A DNA stretch of 64,000 nt, taken from Gorsachius magnificus. Lineage: Eukaryota > Chordata > Aves > Pelecaniformes > Ardeidae. Under the pieces are notes generated by a model. The model saw only the letters and a program-made list of their open reading frames with translations, was not told where the DNA came from and ran no database searches. The position numbers were made by a program, and so were the translations under genes. This document shows, piece by piece, positions 25,001-39,700 of this stretch. Each line of letters opens with the position of its first letter. The first letter of the stretch is position 1. The DNA lies in assembly GCA_034008185.1 (NCBI GenBank), contig CM067084.1, positions 45,335,099 to 45,399,098 on the forward strand, read 5' to 3'.

Positions 25001-27985
25001 GCTTACGTTGTATCTTTACTGTAACACACAAACTTACATTTCTATATGTTTTCTTTAAAATTAGCTATTTAAATATATACTTTATAATAGTAGTATTTGC
25101 ATTCAAACATGCTGGTTGCATAGAACAAATTTCACTCATCATAAATAGAAAATAAAACTTAAGAGAATTCTGACACAGAACGTCATATAGGACACAAATT
25201 GAACCTTAGATAGTATATCACATTTTTATAGTATGGATTATAACGAGTTGGGAGTAAGAAGGGATTTTAATAGAATCTTGTTTCAGCCTGGATCCAGTGG
25301 ATTTAAAGATCCATTGCACTGAATGCATATTTTTAAATTATTTTATTAATTAATGTATTAGAGAATCAGACTGAAAAAATGTTCATAAAGCAGTTTTTAA
25401 TAAATTCAGAACAACAGATGTCATTACTCACTTTTTTATACTAAAGTATAGGGAAGAGTTAAAAACAGTAGTGATCACGCAGATAAACTCCTGTCTAGGT
25501 ATGACAGTGTAACTTGAATTGTAGAAATAAATTTGTACATAAATAAAAATCTTCTAATTTGGAAGAAATAGAGGCCATATTCAGCCTTTAAATGTTGCTA
25601 TTATTGTACAAATGTTGCAGAACTGCTGCCAGGTTTCGTAAGTTACAGACATATTTTTATCATGGTTCTTTGGTCTTGTCCTAGAAAATACAGTTTTGTC
25701 AAATAATAGCTATTCACTCCGGAATTGCAGATTTTCCCCTATAGTTCCAAAATAAAAAAACTAAAATTATTATTCTGGCTTTCTAGAATAAGAATTTTGC
25801 TGGTTTTCCAGCACAAGTCCAGCTTATGCTGCTGGAAGAGAAAGACAAGATGCAAGCAGGTGCCACTTCTCTCAAGGAAAATAGACCCAAGCCCTCTAGT
25901 ATCAAGTAAAATCATAAAAATCAGAACTCCCCCCGCCCTTTTACGATAAATGGAAATAGAAAGCTGCAGAACAAAGGCATGATACTCAAATTGTTGTTTT
26001 GTTACAGTGAGAGCAGATGCTCGGATAACCTTAAGGGAAGATCAAACGTAGTCACTTAACAATTCTTTTGTCTGTGAAAGAACATGCAGAGAAGTTTCTG
26101 GTTCTCTTCTTGAGCTTCTACTTCTGTCAATATATTTGCCTATGTACTCTGAGATAAAACTCATCTCTCAACCAAGTAAGAAACTTGTCTAGCTCAACAG
26201 TTAGGATTCACACCTTTTTTTTTTTATTGCAAAGTATTTTCTTGAACACCATCTGCTTTCTCAGGTATCTTATTACTGTGGGAAAAGATTCTGCTCACTG
26301 AAGATTGTACAAATGCCTCATCAGGACCAAGCTGAGTTAAAGATGAATACAGCCTACAACAGCCAAGTTTTTTGTACTTAAAAAGCAACAGCCATTTGAA
26401 AGCATCTTTTTTGAAGATAGATGTATCTCTGGCTCAGATAATGTAGCTGGCAAAGAGGATGTAAGAAAATAAGTATCAAATTACGTACTTTTGGAGTTTC
26501 ACTCACATAGTGCTTTGATGGATGCTATAGAAATATCTTTGAGTTTTATCTGAACAAAGTTGGGATGATGTGTTTCATCGACACAAATTTTCATGATCTA
26601 AATTCTGTGGAACTGCATCCTTTTAGGTATATGGTTGCACAGTTATTTTCATTGTAAACAGCAATACAACATTCAGCGAAATGATTTTAATAGAATGTCT
26701 TTTCCTTCTCAGTTTTATATCTAGAAATGAAATAATCACAGAACACTGCAATACTTTGTTTCACAGACATAGGTAAAGCATAAACTTTAGAACTTTCTCT
26801 TTTTTCATTCAAGTCACTCTGTCCAAAGATGCTTCTCATTCTTACAGCTTGTATATGAACAGAAACAATCTTATGATCCTAAACCTTTACTAACATGTGG
26901 AACATAACTGATATTCTCTAAAACTTAAGTTTTAATGGTGGAAATTGTTAAGGGCAGATCTAACAGAAGATTCCAACGGTTATTACAGACAGTATTACAG
27001 TACAGACAAGTCCTCCACTACTAGTAGCCCCAGAAACAAAATACAAGAGACTATTTCAAAGATGGGTCAGCCTGCCATGCAGGCCTGATGCACATTTTTA
27101 TAGCTTTGGTTGGTAAAGAATGTAATAGTACCCTCCTGCTGTGCCAGCAGTTATGGAAGATAATGAAAGGATATAAGCGGAAGCAAGAACTCAGACATGC
27201 ATATTTATATTCATATTAATATACTCTGAGAATATATTTTACTGGAGTGGTTTCAGATTTGTCTTTTGCAATTGTCTACTCCATTTGTCATCCAAGATTT
27301 GATGTTCCCTTGTCAAAAGCTTGTGTTCCTGAACCCTAGCTAGTACATAGCTAGGCTTATATAGCCTAAGAAGGTGTTCATATATTTAGGAATTGTAAAT
27401 TTCATTTTAAGATCCTTGTAGATTATGGCAGAGACAGCTGGTGTGTTGGTGCATCTGTTTTACCCATAGGTATTTGAGAGCAGAGTAGCAAATTGCAATA
27501 ATGATAGGACAAAAATGTCTTGGATTCAGCAAGATTCACCAAGTCTGTGTTCATCAAAACTGTTTTTCCAGCCCTTTGCCTTTTTTAGTTTTGTTATGTG
27601 GTGTGAGAAATTCTTTGCCATTAACTGGTATAAATCATCATACATATTGGAATGATCATGGCTTTTAAATACTGAAGATGTGGTTCTGGATTTATTGTAA
27701 TTAATTAATGATAGATAGTAGTGGTTCTAAACTGGCTAATGGGAATTATTAAATGTGAAGCCTAAAGACATTTTAAACCCCAGAGTGAGAAGTACAAATG
27801 CAGTAATATGTTTTCTTTTAGCCAGTGACTATTTTGTAAGTCTTTGTCTCTTTCATTATGTTCTTAGAAATGTGTTAAAATGGATAAACTGATTTTCCAG
27901 CTGTCTCATGAGGTCCTGTTGCTGGATGATGTCAAATCCTATGATTGAGTCGTAGTAAGGATAAAGGCCATGTTACTCATAAGAT

Positions 27986-28008
27986 GAGAGAGAGGGAGAG
28001 AAAGAGAG
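27986..28008 (+). repeat. GA-rich microsatellite-like tract
   Basis: An imperfect (GA)n purine run with GGG and AAA interruptions, entirely purine over more than 20 bases. It is simple sequence. Confidence 0.85.
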
Positions 28009-31000
28009 TTCTGCATCAGAGAATGATAAGGAACAGTGTTGAGGTCCCTGCTAACTTGTGAAGGGACAGCTCAGTTTATTTCTAGTAATTTGGTCATGGT
28101 AAAATCTCGAGCCCCCACAGAAAACCTGTTCTTTGTTCCGAGTCTTAATTGACCCAGTGAACATGAATCATATTTTTTATCTTTGTGTGTGAAAAAACAG
28201 AGTCACTGGGCCCACAACTTAAGAGAGAGACCAATCCCTTAAATGACAGATTTGAAAGATTAAAAAAATCATATTTGATATATACCATAAACCCACTCCT
28301 GTACTATCGTAGTGTGAAAGCATACTTGCCAACAGCGAACTTGAAGTGTGTGCCTTCTAATGGAAGGTACATTAATATCTCTTTTTAAGAGTTGTGAAAG
28401 ATGCCAGGAGTGTGCAGATGTAATGAAAGGCAAAGACTCAGGGAAATGATCAAAAGGTCATTGTAAATGGAATCTGTCACCTGGCCATTATTGTAGAGTT
28501 AACACCATGTTAATCCTTTTACAGTTTTATGAACATAGTGTAATCCTAGTCACCAGCTGAATGTATACTTTAAAACTCCTAGAAGCTCATTGCTCTGATA
28601 AACAAAATCACAAGTCATCTTTATTTAAACAACCCAGTAGTAGTAAGAACTTATATTAGTATTTACCACAAATAAACATTATGTTTATCATTAGATAATC
28701 TTAAAATCATTGCAAATTGTATAGATACCTCACAGCAACCTACTGATGTTATTACAAATCCATTTGGCTTTTAGGTCTTTCCTGCAGTTCTGAATATAGA
28801 TCCGGTGTATATTTTATTAGGATCTTTGGAGAAGAATTAATGAATGAGAATGAGACCTTACTGTAATACCTACTGTTTGCAATGGTAGGTTTTGAACCTT
28901 TAAGAACAGAAAAGAAAATGAAACATCAGCTGTATCCCTAAGTCCAAATACTAGTTAAGTTGAAATAGTGCAAGCATTTAGAATTTCATGGGAATACGTA
29001 TTGTATTTGATGGAGTTTTATTTTTACCATGCACAGGGACAGATAGAACACTCAATAAGCCATTATTAGTTACAGAAAAAATAGGCAGGTGCCCAGGGAG
29101 AGGAGAAAGAACTTGTAGGCTAGTGTAGGGACTGGTCTTCTACTTACACAGATCTCTGCTTTCTTTGAGAAAGGCAGTCACTGTTTCTTGCCTCCAAGTC
29201 CACCTCCAGTGCCAGGATTGGATTGTCCTTCCCACCAGGTCATTCAGTCCAATTTTCTAGCCAAGTTTTGTCACTTTCCAGTTTGCAGACGTGCCTGAAG
29301 AAGAAGGCTGCCAGGAGGGGCATACTGGGTGTGGAAGGGAAGAAAATGAGAAGCTGAAGCAGTGTGGGTTTGTGAGTACTGGGAGGGAGTAGACCTAGGT
29401 ATGATTGAACAGAAGTAGGTGCTGGATGGGAAAAGAGAAGTACCCCCAAAACTTCCCACACCCCTCATCACAATTACAGTTCCCAGTAATTACACTGCCA
29501 ATTACTATAATATAAATTAATATCATTAATATAATAATAAGTAATACAAGCCAATTATGGCTTGATCTCCCTTAAGACCTGTTTTTCTGGAGTCCTCTCT
29601 CCACTTCTCCAATTCCCTTTCTTCCCTTTCTAAATCTCTTAAACCACCTAGTTTGTCCCCAGGTCCTCAGCATCCCTTTTGAGGCTGCTCTTGAGATCTA
29701 TACGCGCTACTCCTTTCAGCTGTCTTTCTCTTCCTTCCTTTACTCCTATTAGGTATCCTTGTTTATCCTACTATATTGATTTTTGACTGCATGGGGCATG
29801 ACCACAGAGATCAACTTTGAGGCGTTTCTGGATCTGGCTGTCTTCTAAATGCAGTCTTAAAAGAAGGAAGCCTCTTAAAGCACCAATCTAATTTTCCCCT
29901 GTGACCTCCCAGATTCATATGTCTTTGCTGTTGTTTTGTTGGCAGCTTGTATCCATGGGGTCATATGGTCGATTATCTGATTAGGCTGAAAATTAACCTT
30001 AAACAGCAACAAAGAAATTTTCTTGGCTATATCAGCCTCCTGATCAGTCTCTCAAACACAGGTGTGAAAGCACCTACCCTGGGAGCAGCTAGAAATTCAC
30101 AATGAAGGAAAGAAAGAAGACCGTTTTAAACTCAGATACTATAATAATGACTTTAACAAAATTAATTTGATTCCAGTTTAGGTCTAACAGTTTATTTTAG
30201 CCTTGATGTTACACTGTGAGAAATTATGCATAATAAAATGAAGAACCTGTAACTCCCACAGGGCTTATAGCACAAGTATTTGGTAAATAAATTAAGTCTT
30301 CCCGTCATCTCTAAAAGAGCACACACAGAAGTATAACGTTTTTAACATACAGGAGTGTTTTTATTAAATTCTCTTTCATCAAGGAAGCTTATAAAGAGAG
30401 CGGTTGTACCACTAAAAATGATAATTTCCCTAACTACTAGAGAAAATTTTAAAGTTGTTGAAAGTAATCTATTTTTGTTGTCCATTAAGAAATACAACCA
30501 GGTTCAAAAAAACTTGCTTTGTGGGATATCTTATCTAAAGTCCAAGAGAATGCTAAAACCAATTTAAAGAAATTCACTATGTGATTCCAGAATAAGTACA
30601 TTTGTGTTGCAATGTAATTCATGGAGGATCAACAGAAAAGCTTGTGAGACAAATATGTTAATGATGTACATACCAGCATACTCCTAGGTGTGTTGTATCT
30701 TGAGAAATAAAACTACATGTCAACGTGAAAGACTACTCTAAAAATAATGATCTAAGTAATACATAATTGGTGTCATAGTGCTTCTGATAATTGAAAACAA
30801 TGCAGGAAAAAATGTTTCTGGCAAATGTCTACATTTTTGCATAGAATACGATTTCTTTCATATTTAGCAAAAAAAACCCCTATATAGCTAGATGTGATTA
30901 CAGAACTGAAATCAATCTAAGCAATTATATTGTCCGTATAATTGTATTGTTTATACAGGTGATGAGAGCTAGGCTGAAAACTAAGGCAGGAAACAAATGT

Positions 31001-33308
31001 ACATGTTCTGCTGAAGAAACACATTTTCTGTTGCTGAAATTCATACTAAGATTCTTAATCTACCTGTTATTTAAAGTAGTTGAAATGTCTTTATGTTACT
31101 GGAATTAAAGTGATGAAGTTTATAGGTCGAAAGTACATTTGTACTTTGAGTCTGTTACCTGCATGCAGATTGGAGTTGGAAAATGCTTTTTCTAGTTTGC
31201 AATTCTGCCCATAAATTCACTTTTTGCTTTTATTTCTGATCTTATACTTAACCTTTGAAGCTAGACAACCCACTCCTGATATCTATGCTCTTACTCTCTG
31301 AATCCACAAGTTTTTCTGAAATTACATTTAAGTCTTTGAAGAAGAATAATGGTTTCCTCTGTTTGTGAAGAGCACCGATTTTCCCTGTGCTTGAAATGCT
31401 TTTTCCAAACATGCATGTCAAGCTGTTTGTTCAAACCTTTCCCATGCCATCACCTTTTCTAGTTTTATATCTTCATATGCCATTTGCCTTGCATACTTTG
31501 TCTTCAAATATGTTGCTGAGACAGCCACATCCTGTGTTAGTTGGATGTTTCTAGTTGGATGTTACTTTATTGTTAACAGTAAAAATGTATTTACTTTTGT
31601 ATTTTTGTGTATAGTACAGTGGGATGTGGTATAATTTTGTTGGAGCGTAGAAGAGAGATGCAGAAACCTCTGCCATTTGCCTGAACAGTGGAGTGAAGGG
31701 CAGGCTCCCTACTTCTCACAGGAACTGTGGCAAGTGCGTTATCCCACCAATATTCATACTGAAAAGGGTAACTGAAGATTTTATGGAACTGGAAAGGGGG
31801 GGTGTAAAACTAAAGACAACAACTAGAATGTTCAAGAAAGATTTCAAATCATCACTGGAATAATTTGACGAATTTTAGAGCTTGAAAAAATTATTATGAA
31901 AAAAATTGGAAACCTATACATTGATAGTATATAAGAAACTAATAATTGTGTTTGGATGATCTGTGTCCAGAAATATCCTGCTTGTGAGCAGAATTAGAAT
32001 CTGTCTTGATTGTGTATAAACTATTTTAGTATCTCTGATAATGAAATTTCAAATACATTAAACACAGATGATGATTCCCATCATCCTCATATCCATTCCA
32101 CTCTATACAGACATTATCAGATGCTTTATCAGATTCATTAGTTTTGAACTGAAATATGAATCAGCGGGTTTTATCACTATGTCAAACTTTATTATCAAGA
32201 CTGAGAATTATATCTTGCCAATATCCGTCATGTCAGCTATTAATACACTTATGAAGTAATCTCTCAGATTCCTAAATGTCTCTCTTGAATGTTTTTTTTT
32301 TCCAGTGTAAGTAGTTCGATAAATTGTCTTACTGTCTTATGTGAAATAGTACAGTTCATAGTTTTTGTCTTTGCCTACAAAATTGTGTACAGTAGCAATA
32401 TACTTAAAATCTGTTTGGTTCATCTGTGACACTATGCACACTGTAAAACTAGATACAAATACTACAAACCTCATTCTCAGAAGCACGTGAACATTTCAAG
32501 TTTACATAACATTTATTTTTGGCTGAGGAAATATGGAGATATAGGTACTTAATTTTAGATGACTGATGTGCACTGAGGGCTTTGTCTTTTCACTTTGTTT
32601 TTGTGGCTTGTATTTTCTTAAGCATACTGTTTTCTTTCTGGTAATTTCATCCCTCCCTATGTGGTAAATATTTAACAAAGTACAAAAGTAATGTTGTGAG
32701 AACAACAAAAATGGATCATGTCCAACTCGTGTGTTTAACATGCTATTCTATTCTAAATTCAACCTTTTTTGCAAGTCCTCACTGAGCAGCATAATTATGT
32801 ATCGTTTCCGGGCCATTGACTCAACGTACAGTTGACAGTTGTCAAGACCAAAAACAATGTACTTTGATTTTCAATAATGGTCTTACATTCAATAAGGGTA
32901 CATGCTTTGACAGAAACAATACAGGAGAGCAGGTGTTCTCGTGGAGTTTGACACCTTCTCTCAGCTAGTCTATTGGACTCTGCTTTTCTGAATGCTGTGT
33001 ACAAACCAACATCACAGTAAACATGTTTGTCGGCAGGATAAACCGGCTGCTGATTTTTCTCCACAGTCAATTTAGACATAGTGGTAAGTCACCAAAGTAA
33101 AAGTCAAAATGCAAAAGATTTTGTCGTTAGCTCTGGGCAAATATTTCTCAGTGAATAATGTTTTGTTTGTTTTCACAAATGCTCTTAGTAAGATTGTTTT
33201 TACAAATACATATTTGTAATTTTTTTTGTCTTTTTTCATTGTTGGAAATTTAATTTACTCATATTTTCTTATTTGAAATGTCTCATGTATTGATTACAGA
33301 GATTTTTA

Positions 33309-33326
33309 GGGTTTGGGTTTGGGTTT
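33309..33326 (+). repeat. Three GGGTTT units, telomere-like
   Basis: Three exact GGGTTT hexamers, immediately preceded by TTA so that the first junction reads TTAGGG. The vertebrate telomere unit is TTAGGG, so this is a short degenerate relative at best. It is too short to be a true interstitial telomeric array. Confidence 0.8.
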
Positions 33327-33716
33327 GTCAAGAGGAGTTTTACGTGGAGGAGGAATTAATTGACCATTCCTTAAACATAATAATTCTCACCAGATTTTTG
33401 TAATGATGCTGTAAACACTGAATGTTGGTACAAGTACACCACAAAAATGGAAAAGAATGCACATGGACATGTGACACGCACTTTTATAGAAAACATTTTC
33501 TGGTTTTGAATCATCATTTTGCTATCATGTGATCTGTAACTCTCTGACAAGTTAGAAGACAGGCATAGTCTTTCAAGGAAAAAAGAAGTTATTTTATGAT
33601 CTTCTTCACCATATACTTTTAGAGAAGAACTACTATAAAATTTCTGGCATTAATATATAAAGCTAAACTTTTTACAGAAAATTTATGATCAGGGTAATCT
33701 CTTTACATGAATATCT

Positions 33717-33736
33717 CCATCCATTCATCCATCCAT
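33717..33736 (+). repeat. CCAT tetranucleotide microsatellite
   Basis: Five tetranucleotide units, four CCAT and one TCAT. It is a short imperfect microsatellite. Confidence 0.88.
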
Positions 33737-36700
33737 TGCTTATTATTTTTACCCTTTCATTGTGTATCTCACAAGCAGAACGACCTATTGTCTTGTAAGC
33801 GGCCACTTCACTGATTAAAGTGTTGCCTTTTGTTCATAATACTGCTGCTGGGAACAGGAGGTTTCTTGCTATTATCAATTGCTTGGGTTTATGCTGGTGT
33901 GTAAAATTCCAGAGCTCTACTCTCTCCTAATAATGTGTAGGTATTTTTTTTTGTTTGTTTCATGGATATTGTATTCTTGAAAAATACAGCTCTTCTGAAG
34001 TTTACCTACCGCATTTTTTTAATCAACTTTTTTATTCTGCAGTCCACAAAACATTATTTCAAGGGAATCGCAGGGCAGAAATTACAAGTGAACATTGAAT
34101 TCCGGATTCAGCAGTTCTTCAGCAGCTTAATGCAATAGTTGTATCCATGAGTCTTTTTGTGGATCTGTTTGTGGTTGTGCTGAGAAATTTCACAGTAATT
34201 CCTGCAGTTAAGACCTTTGCATTTCAAAGCCTTGCTGAATCTTTTTTGCTTTATTTCTTTCAGTGACACTTGTAGTTTTCTGCTCTTTAACACCAACATT
34301 GTTCTGGTGGGTCCTTATATATTCACACAGTAAACAAGCTAAATTAATTTCCTTATATGAAATTTCACTAGAGCAATGGTTGTTGCCCTGTCAAAACCCC
34401 ATGTTTATCTATGAATTCTCTGAACTTCAATAACATGAATAGACTTGATGATGGCATTTTGTATTTTTTATGAGTTCTAAAGATTGAGTGGGAGAAATCA
34501 ATTTAGCAAGACATTTCAAATGTTTAATCTATATTTATTTTTCCTGAACACTCTTTCTGTAGAGTTTTTTTAAACATAGTTCGGAGTTCTCTGTGATGAA
34601 TTGAAATACATATGCAGGAAGATGTTGGGTATATAACGTTTTCGTCATGACTATTTAGGGATGCAAATAGTTAGATTTCAATTTGCACTCGGTTTTATGG
34701 CTACAGACAAGGGAAGCTATCTTTTGTACGTTTATTCGTCATATGGCCATCAGCCCCAGAGTTTCCTCTTGAGTGATTTCCACGGAACAACCTTTGCTTT
34801 ATAAATAGCTGCAATTCAATGTGCGTCAGCAGGGAAGTGATGACAGAAGTCTCATTTTCAGCAAGTATAGCCTTCACTTGGCAGCGTGCTGAAAAGAGGT
34901 GAAGGAAATTGCTTCTTCATCTTCATAAATGTCCTATTCCTTCAAAACGACTAAAACCAACAGCAAATTCATACAAGCATGTGTGAATGGCCAAAGAGTT
35001 TGATTAAACTGGGAAATAGATCTATTCTTGCCCAAACCAGCTTCTTCCTAATTTATTTAAAAATTAGATGAATAGACACAGAAGGCATTTAAAAAGTGCA
35101 CTAGAGACTGATACTGTATACAAATGTCTGTTGTTACTCAGACCACCTTGCTGAAATGGCAGTTAATATTTTTCGTCTGATATCTGAATGTTTCATGACA
35201 GCTGGAGTTGTACATTAGCAACATAGCCATATATGAATTGCAGATACCTACAATGGCTTTCCCCAAAGAAGGAATCACGTAACAGGAAATAGATTGGATT
35301 TTCTTTTTTCACTGCTAGTCTGAGGGGCAGCTATCATGCTATGAAGCTAAGAGGGAATAGCAAAACCATCACTTGGAAGGGAAGCTTCTTTAGAACATGA
35401 AAGTGCTTCTGGGAACAATGATTGCAATTCTGGCCTTAAATCAGTAAAGCTCTTAGAGTAACTGCATTCAAAACTTATGTCTACAGTGAAGTATTTATTC
35501 GTTGAGTTAGGGCTTCAGCAGGTGGCAGTATTCATTCAGGATAGTTTAGTGGCAGTTTAATGGCACAGTTTTGAACCTTGTTTTCATTCATCAAAAAGAC
35601 GTATTTAAGTTCAATGCAGATTCTCAGCTGGTGAATCTGGCAGAGCACTATTGACCAGGCTGTGACACAAGGCAAACTCGCTAAGCGTCTGCTTGGTATT
35701 TAAGTTTGAAAACTGGCTGAATTTCATATTAAAAAAAGGGCTGAATCCTGTACTCCCCCCATATTGAAACAGCCTTTTATGTTTGTGATAAGGGAAAAAA
35801 AAAAAAGTATTTTAAAAAGAGAGAAAATTTGCACTTATAATGTATAGAATATTTACGTGTATGTCAATAGAATTACAATTTTAGCCACCATGGAGTTTTC
35901 CATTCAAAATACCATTAACCCCAAATAGTTGAGGTTTTCTCCTGGAATTACTTTTATAACTACTACATTTATTTTCAAAGCCTATGAGTTTTTAATAGTT
36001 ATGTATTTTTATATGTGTACATACTATATGCGTGTCTATATACGTATCTCCTTCTATATATATAATACAAATACTGTGATTTTGAAAAGTCAGTGTTTAT
36101 ATACAACCTGCCCTCACTTGTAAAAGATGAAATTGTGAAAGTTCACCTAGACATAATAAAGGAGCGTGAAAATATAAGTAAAAAAAATAACATTTGCTTC
36201 ATTGAAAAGGTTTTGATTTTTTAAATGTTTGTTATAAATATAAAAGACTGGCTTTGGTGTGTGCTGTTGCACTTCCTGCACTTGTGCCTCTTTTTGTAAT
36301 CAAAATCTCTGCATCTACTTAGTAACTTGTCTGAAGAAGCAGCTTAAAATATATTTCTTCGTTTGAGCTAACACAACATGGATCAAAATAGAGGCATTTA
36401 GTATATTGAACTAATATTGAAATTTTGTGAGAGTGCTTTCCAAGTCAGTAATTGCAATCTCTTTGTAAACTATATGGCACTGTATTGATTCAGGGCCCAT
36501 CACTTGCATCTAGTCAGCCATCTGAGCCTGCTGATGATAACATTGACATCTGCAGCAGGTAGAAAGCATTAGAGAATGTGTCGTTTCCTTCTGTCTTCTC
36601 ACTTCTTGATCACTCATTTAGTTGTGTGCGTTTTTGTACTGTCTTGGGACACCAAGGAATGTTTCAGTTGCAGAGTAGTTTGTGAAAACATGCTTCCTTA

Positions 36701-39700
36701 TTCAGCGTGACTAAATAAGATTTCAGACTGACGTGATACTAAACACAAAAGGTTTTTTGTTTAAGATAGACTATAGAGAATGACCCTGGAACTGTATTTA
36801 ATGCTTGAAATGCAGTATCGTATCATAAAAAGTAAAATAGCCAAATTATATTCTAAGGATTTTATGCTTATCCAGTTCAGCTTTGCAATTAATTATATCA
36901 AGTGAAATACGCACATTTGTTATTTTCTAAAAAAGCATTTCATCATTTATATTACTTCCTTGCACAACTAGATTAATGTTATCATTCTCAGATGAGTCAT
37001 TCTCAGATTTTAATTGTATGCAGTAGGTAGTATGATAGGGTGTTCAACGTCTCTTTGGCAACAGACTCTGCCTACTTATAGACAGGCACAATATTTCTAT
37101 GTATGCCATATTTTGTGTAGCAGCAATGAAATAATTTAAAGAAATTATCTTTTTGAATTTGTGCCAGTGAATACTAGAGAAAAGATGTTTATGAATCTAG
37201 AACAGCCTGATGGAGGATCTTACAGAAGTTGAAGGAAAAAAAAATTAAAAATTGAAGAATTAATGCAGAACCTTTAAGAAGTATGCACTAGCGCTCTTGT
37301 TTTTCAGTTCATTATCAGTGTCTTATGGCCAGGTTTCAGTTCACTAGGTCTTCTATTGTACTTCATAAGAAGCCTTTTAATGTGTTTGAAAAAAATCTCA
37401 GAACAGTTTGTAATGTAACCCGACGTGTATTGATCTTTGCAAATCCTATTGTGTTGCTCTTTTCTTTTTCCTGCATTTCACTTACTGTGGTCAAATCAAT
37501 AGTGAAAAAAATTAATAATTTAGAATATATTTTAGAGAATAGGATGGTAGTATAGCTGAAATTCAAAATATGGGCAAGGTTCTGTCCCTAATTTTAAAAT
37601 CTACCCAAATGACAGAAGCTTATAAATTGATCTGTGTGTTTACAGTGCCTGTTGAAGTATGTCTTAAAAGTAGGGTTTGGATATTTTTGAGCAGAGTAGG
37701 AATTTCAGCCCAAAGTTGTCTCATCATAAGTCAGTAATAAGCTTCATTCATTAAATTCATTCCGTTTCTGTATTTATAGTCAGTATTTTGTATCAACTTA
37801 GTTTACAAGGTTATGTGAACTATGGCTCAGTGAACAGAGATGCTTCATACTGATATGTATATGGAGGGAAATTGTGCTGTTCACAGAGTCAAGGAATCAT
37901 TAATAGCTGAGTACAGTAAATGGCACCTAGTCTTCCGCAGAGAGGAGATGATTATCCACAGATGCAGAGAGTGCCAGAACAACTTCCAGATGCCTAAGGA
38001 AGGAATAAAGTTTGAGGATACTACATGAATCTAACTGCCTCAGGTTTGAAGGAAATGGAGTCTATGAAAGAGTTGGCTACCTTTTGGCTGCTTATTCTTC
38101 CAAGAAATGGAACCAGAAATGGGAAATGTGCTGGAAAAATAGAGTCTTTGAGAGTGTGAGTGAGGTGTTCAGCAGGTTGGCCAAATACTGGAGCAAGAAA
38201 TACCTGATCCTAAAATAAGTGTTGTAGTGTGATTTTCTTTCATCACTGTGTGTAAACATTTGCTGTTACCCATTTTGCATATTGTAAACAAACACCTGAA
38301 TTTACTGTTTGCTTTCATTTGGCTTGTGTTAAAAACCATGTCACCGTAAATGGGCATTTGTTTCCCAAGATCAGAGATTAGGAGCAAAACTGCCTGGAAA
38401 GTGGCATGGCAACACATCTGAAACTAAGATCCTGAGGGAACACTTACACTTCATGGAATACTGAAACTTCCCTTAATACATGGGGAATTTCTGCATCTTA
38501 CTGCCATTCTTTCTTTCCATGGCAGCATGGCTGTCCTGGGAGCTGTGATCACCCTGGGCTTTCTGCTGACAGACTGTCATGAAAATCTCTATGATAGCAG
38601 TGCTCCATGGTAGGGAAAGGGATTGCAGGAAAATTCCTCCCAGTCTGCAATAGAAAGTGCCCTTCTGCTGGACTGCAAGTCTCTTCTTCCCAAGCCCTGT
38701 TTCTTAAAAATTATGCAGATTTTGCCTCATTAAATATGCTTCTTTAATTAAAAGCACTGGTATTTCATGCTACTGTTACTGCATGTATCAGTCATGCATT
38801 TTACTATAACTAATCAGAGATATTATAGTAGATCTTACAGTTATCTCTAGTTAGCCATTGTGCCACCAAAAGCGCTGTGGTGTTATAGTTCTTATTGCCC
38901 TCAGAATCTAAAATGTAACTCTGCAAAGAGAGTCATAACAGTTAGAAGAAACCTGAATTAGTTACAGTAGCCCATGTAGGCTTGTTTATCTAGCTTGCTT
39001 TCCTTCTTTTGTTCTTTTTCTCTTGCTTTTTTACCAGTTGTAGGAGACAGGTAAACATCAGGTTTTTGTGTGGGGATAACAGAAAAAAAACCCAGGTTAC
39101 AGTTCAGTATCAGAAGACAAGAAATCTGAAGATTTGAATCTTATTCCTGGCTTTTCCTTGGTCAACAGCATGCCAAGAACGAGTCATAGTCTCCTTGCAT
39201 CACACCTTACTGCAGACTAACATTACGGCTAGAATGTCTGCCTACCTTAGGAGGCAATGCTGGGAAGCTAAGTAAGACACTTACAAAGTACTTTCAGATA
39301 TGTAGATAAAATGTATTGAAGTATCTTTTAATTTGCATTTTTTATTGAGAAATGATAAATTAAATTGCTTTAATATGAAATCCATTTTAAGTAAGACTAA
39401 ATAATTAATTTTGGCTATTGAAGAACATAACAGTGTACTTGTACAATAATTAGGTATACATTTACTGCAACAAGAATTTCTGTTATCCTGTCACTCACAG
39501 AACGTAAATTGGGTTCATGACCTTAGAACTCATTAACTGCTATAAACGTGTTGCCATCACATACTTTTCTTTTGAGGATGCAACTACTTTCACCTGCTTA
39601 TGGACAGAAACCTAAGGTCAGAAACCACATTCCTTTCCTCTTAATATAACTAACTTACAGTCCTCTACCATACAGTCTCAATAACTGTTTCTTGAAATTA

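Noticed and set aside
37840..38218. Two consecutive ORFs that might be a broken gene
   Set aside because: They are in different frames with purine-rich composition and no recognisable homology. Nothing shows they were once one reading frame.
38527..38613. 28-codon mini-ORF with a signal-peptide-like start (MAVLGAVITLGFLLT)
   Set aside because: Very short, open upstream without a clear start, no downstream coding continuation, and a hydrophobic stretch this short is common by chance.
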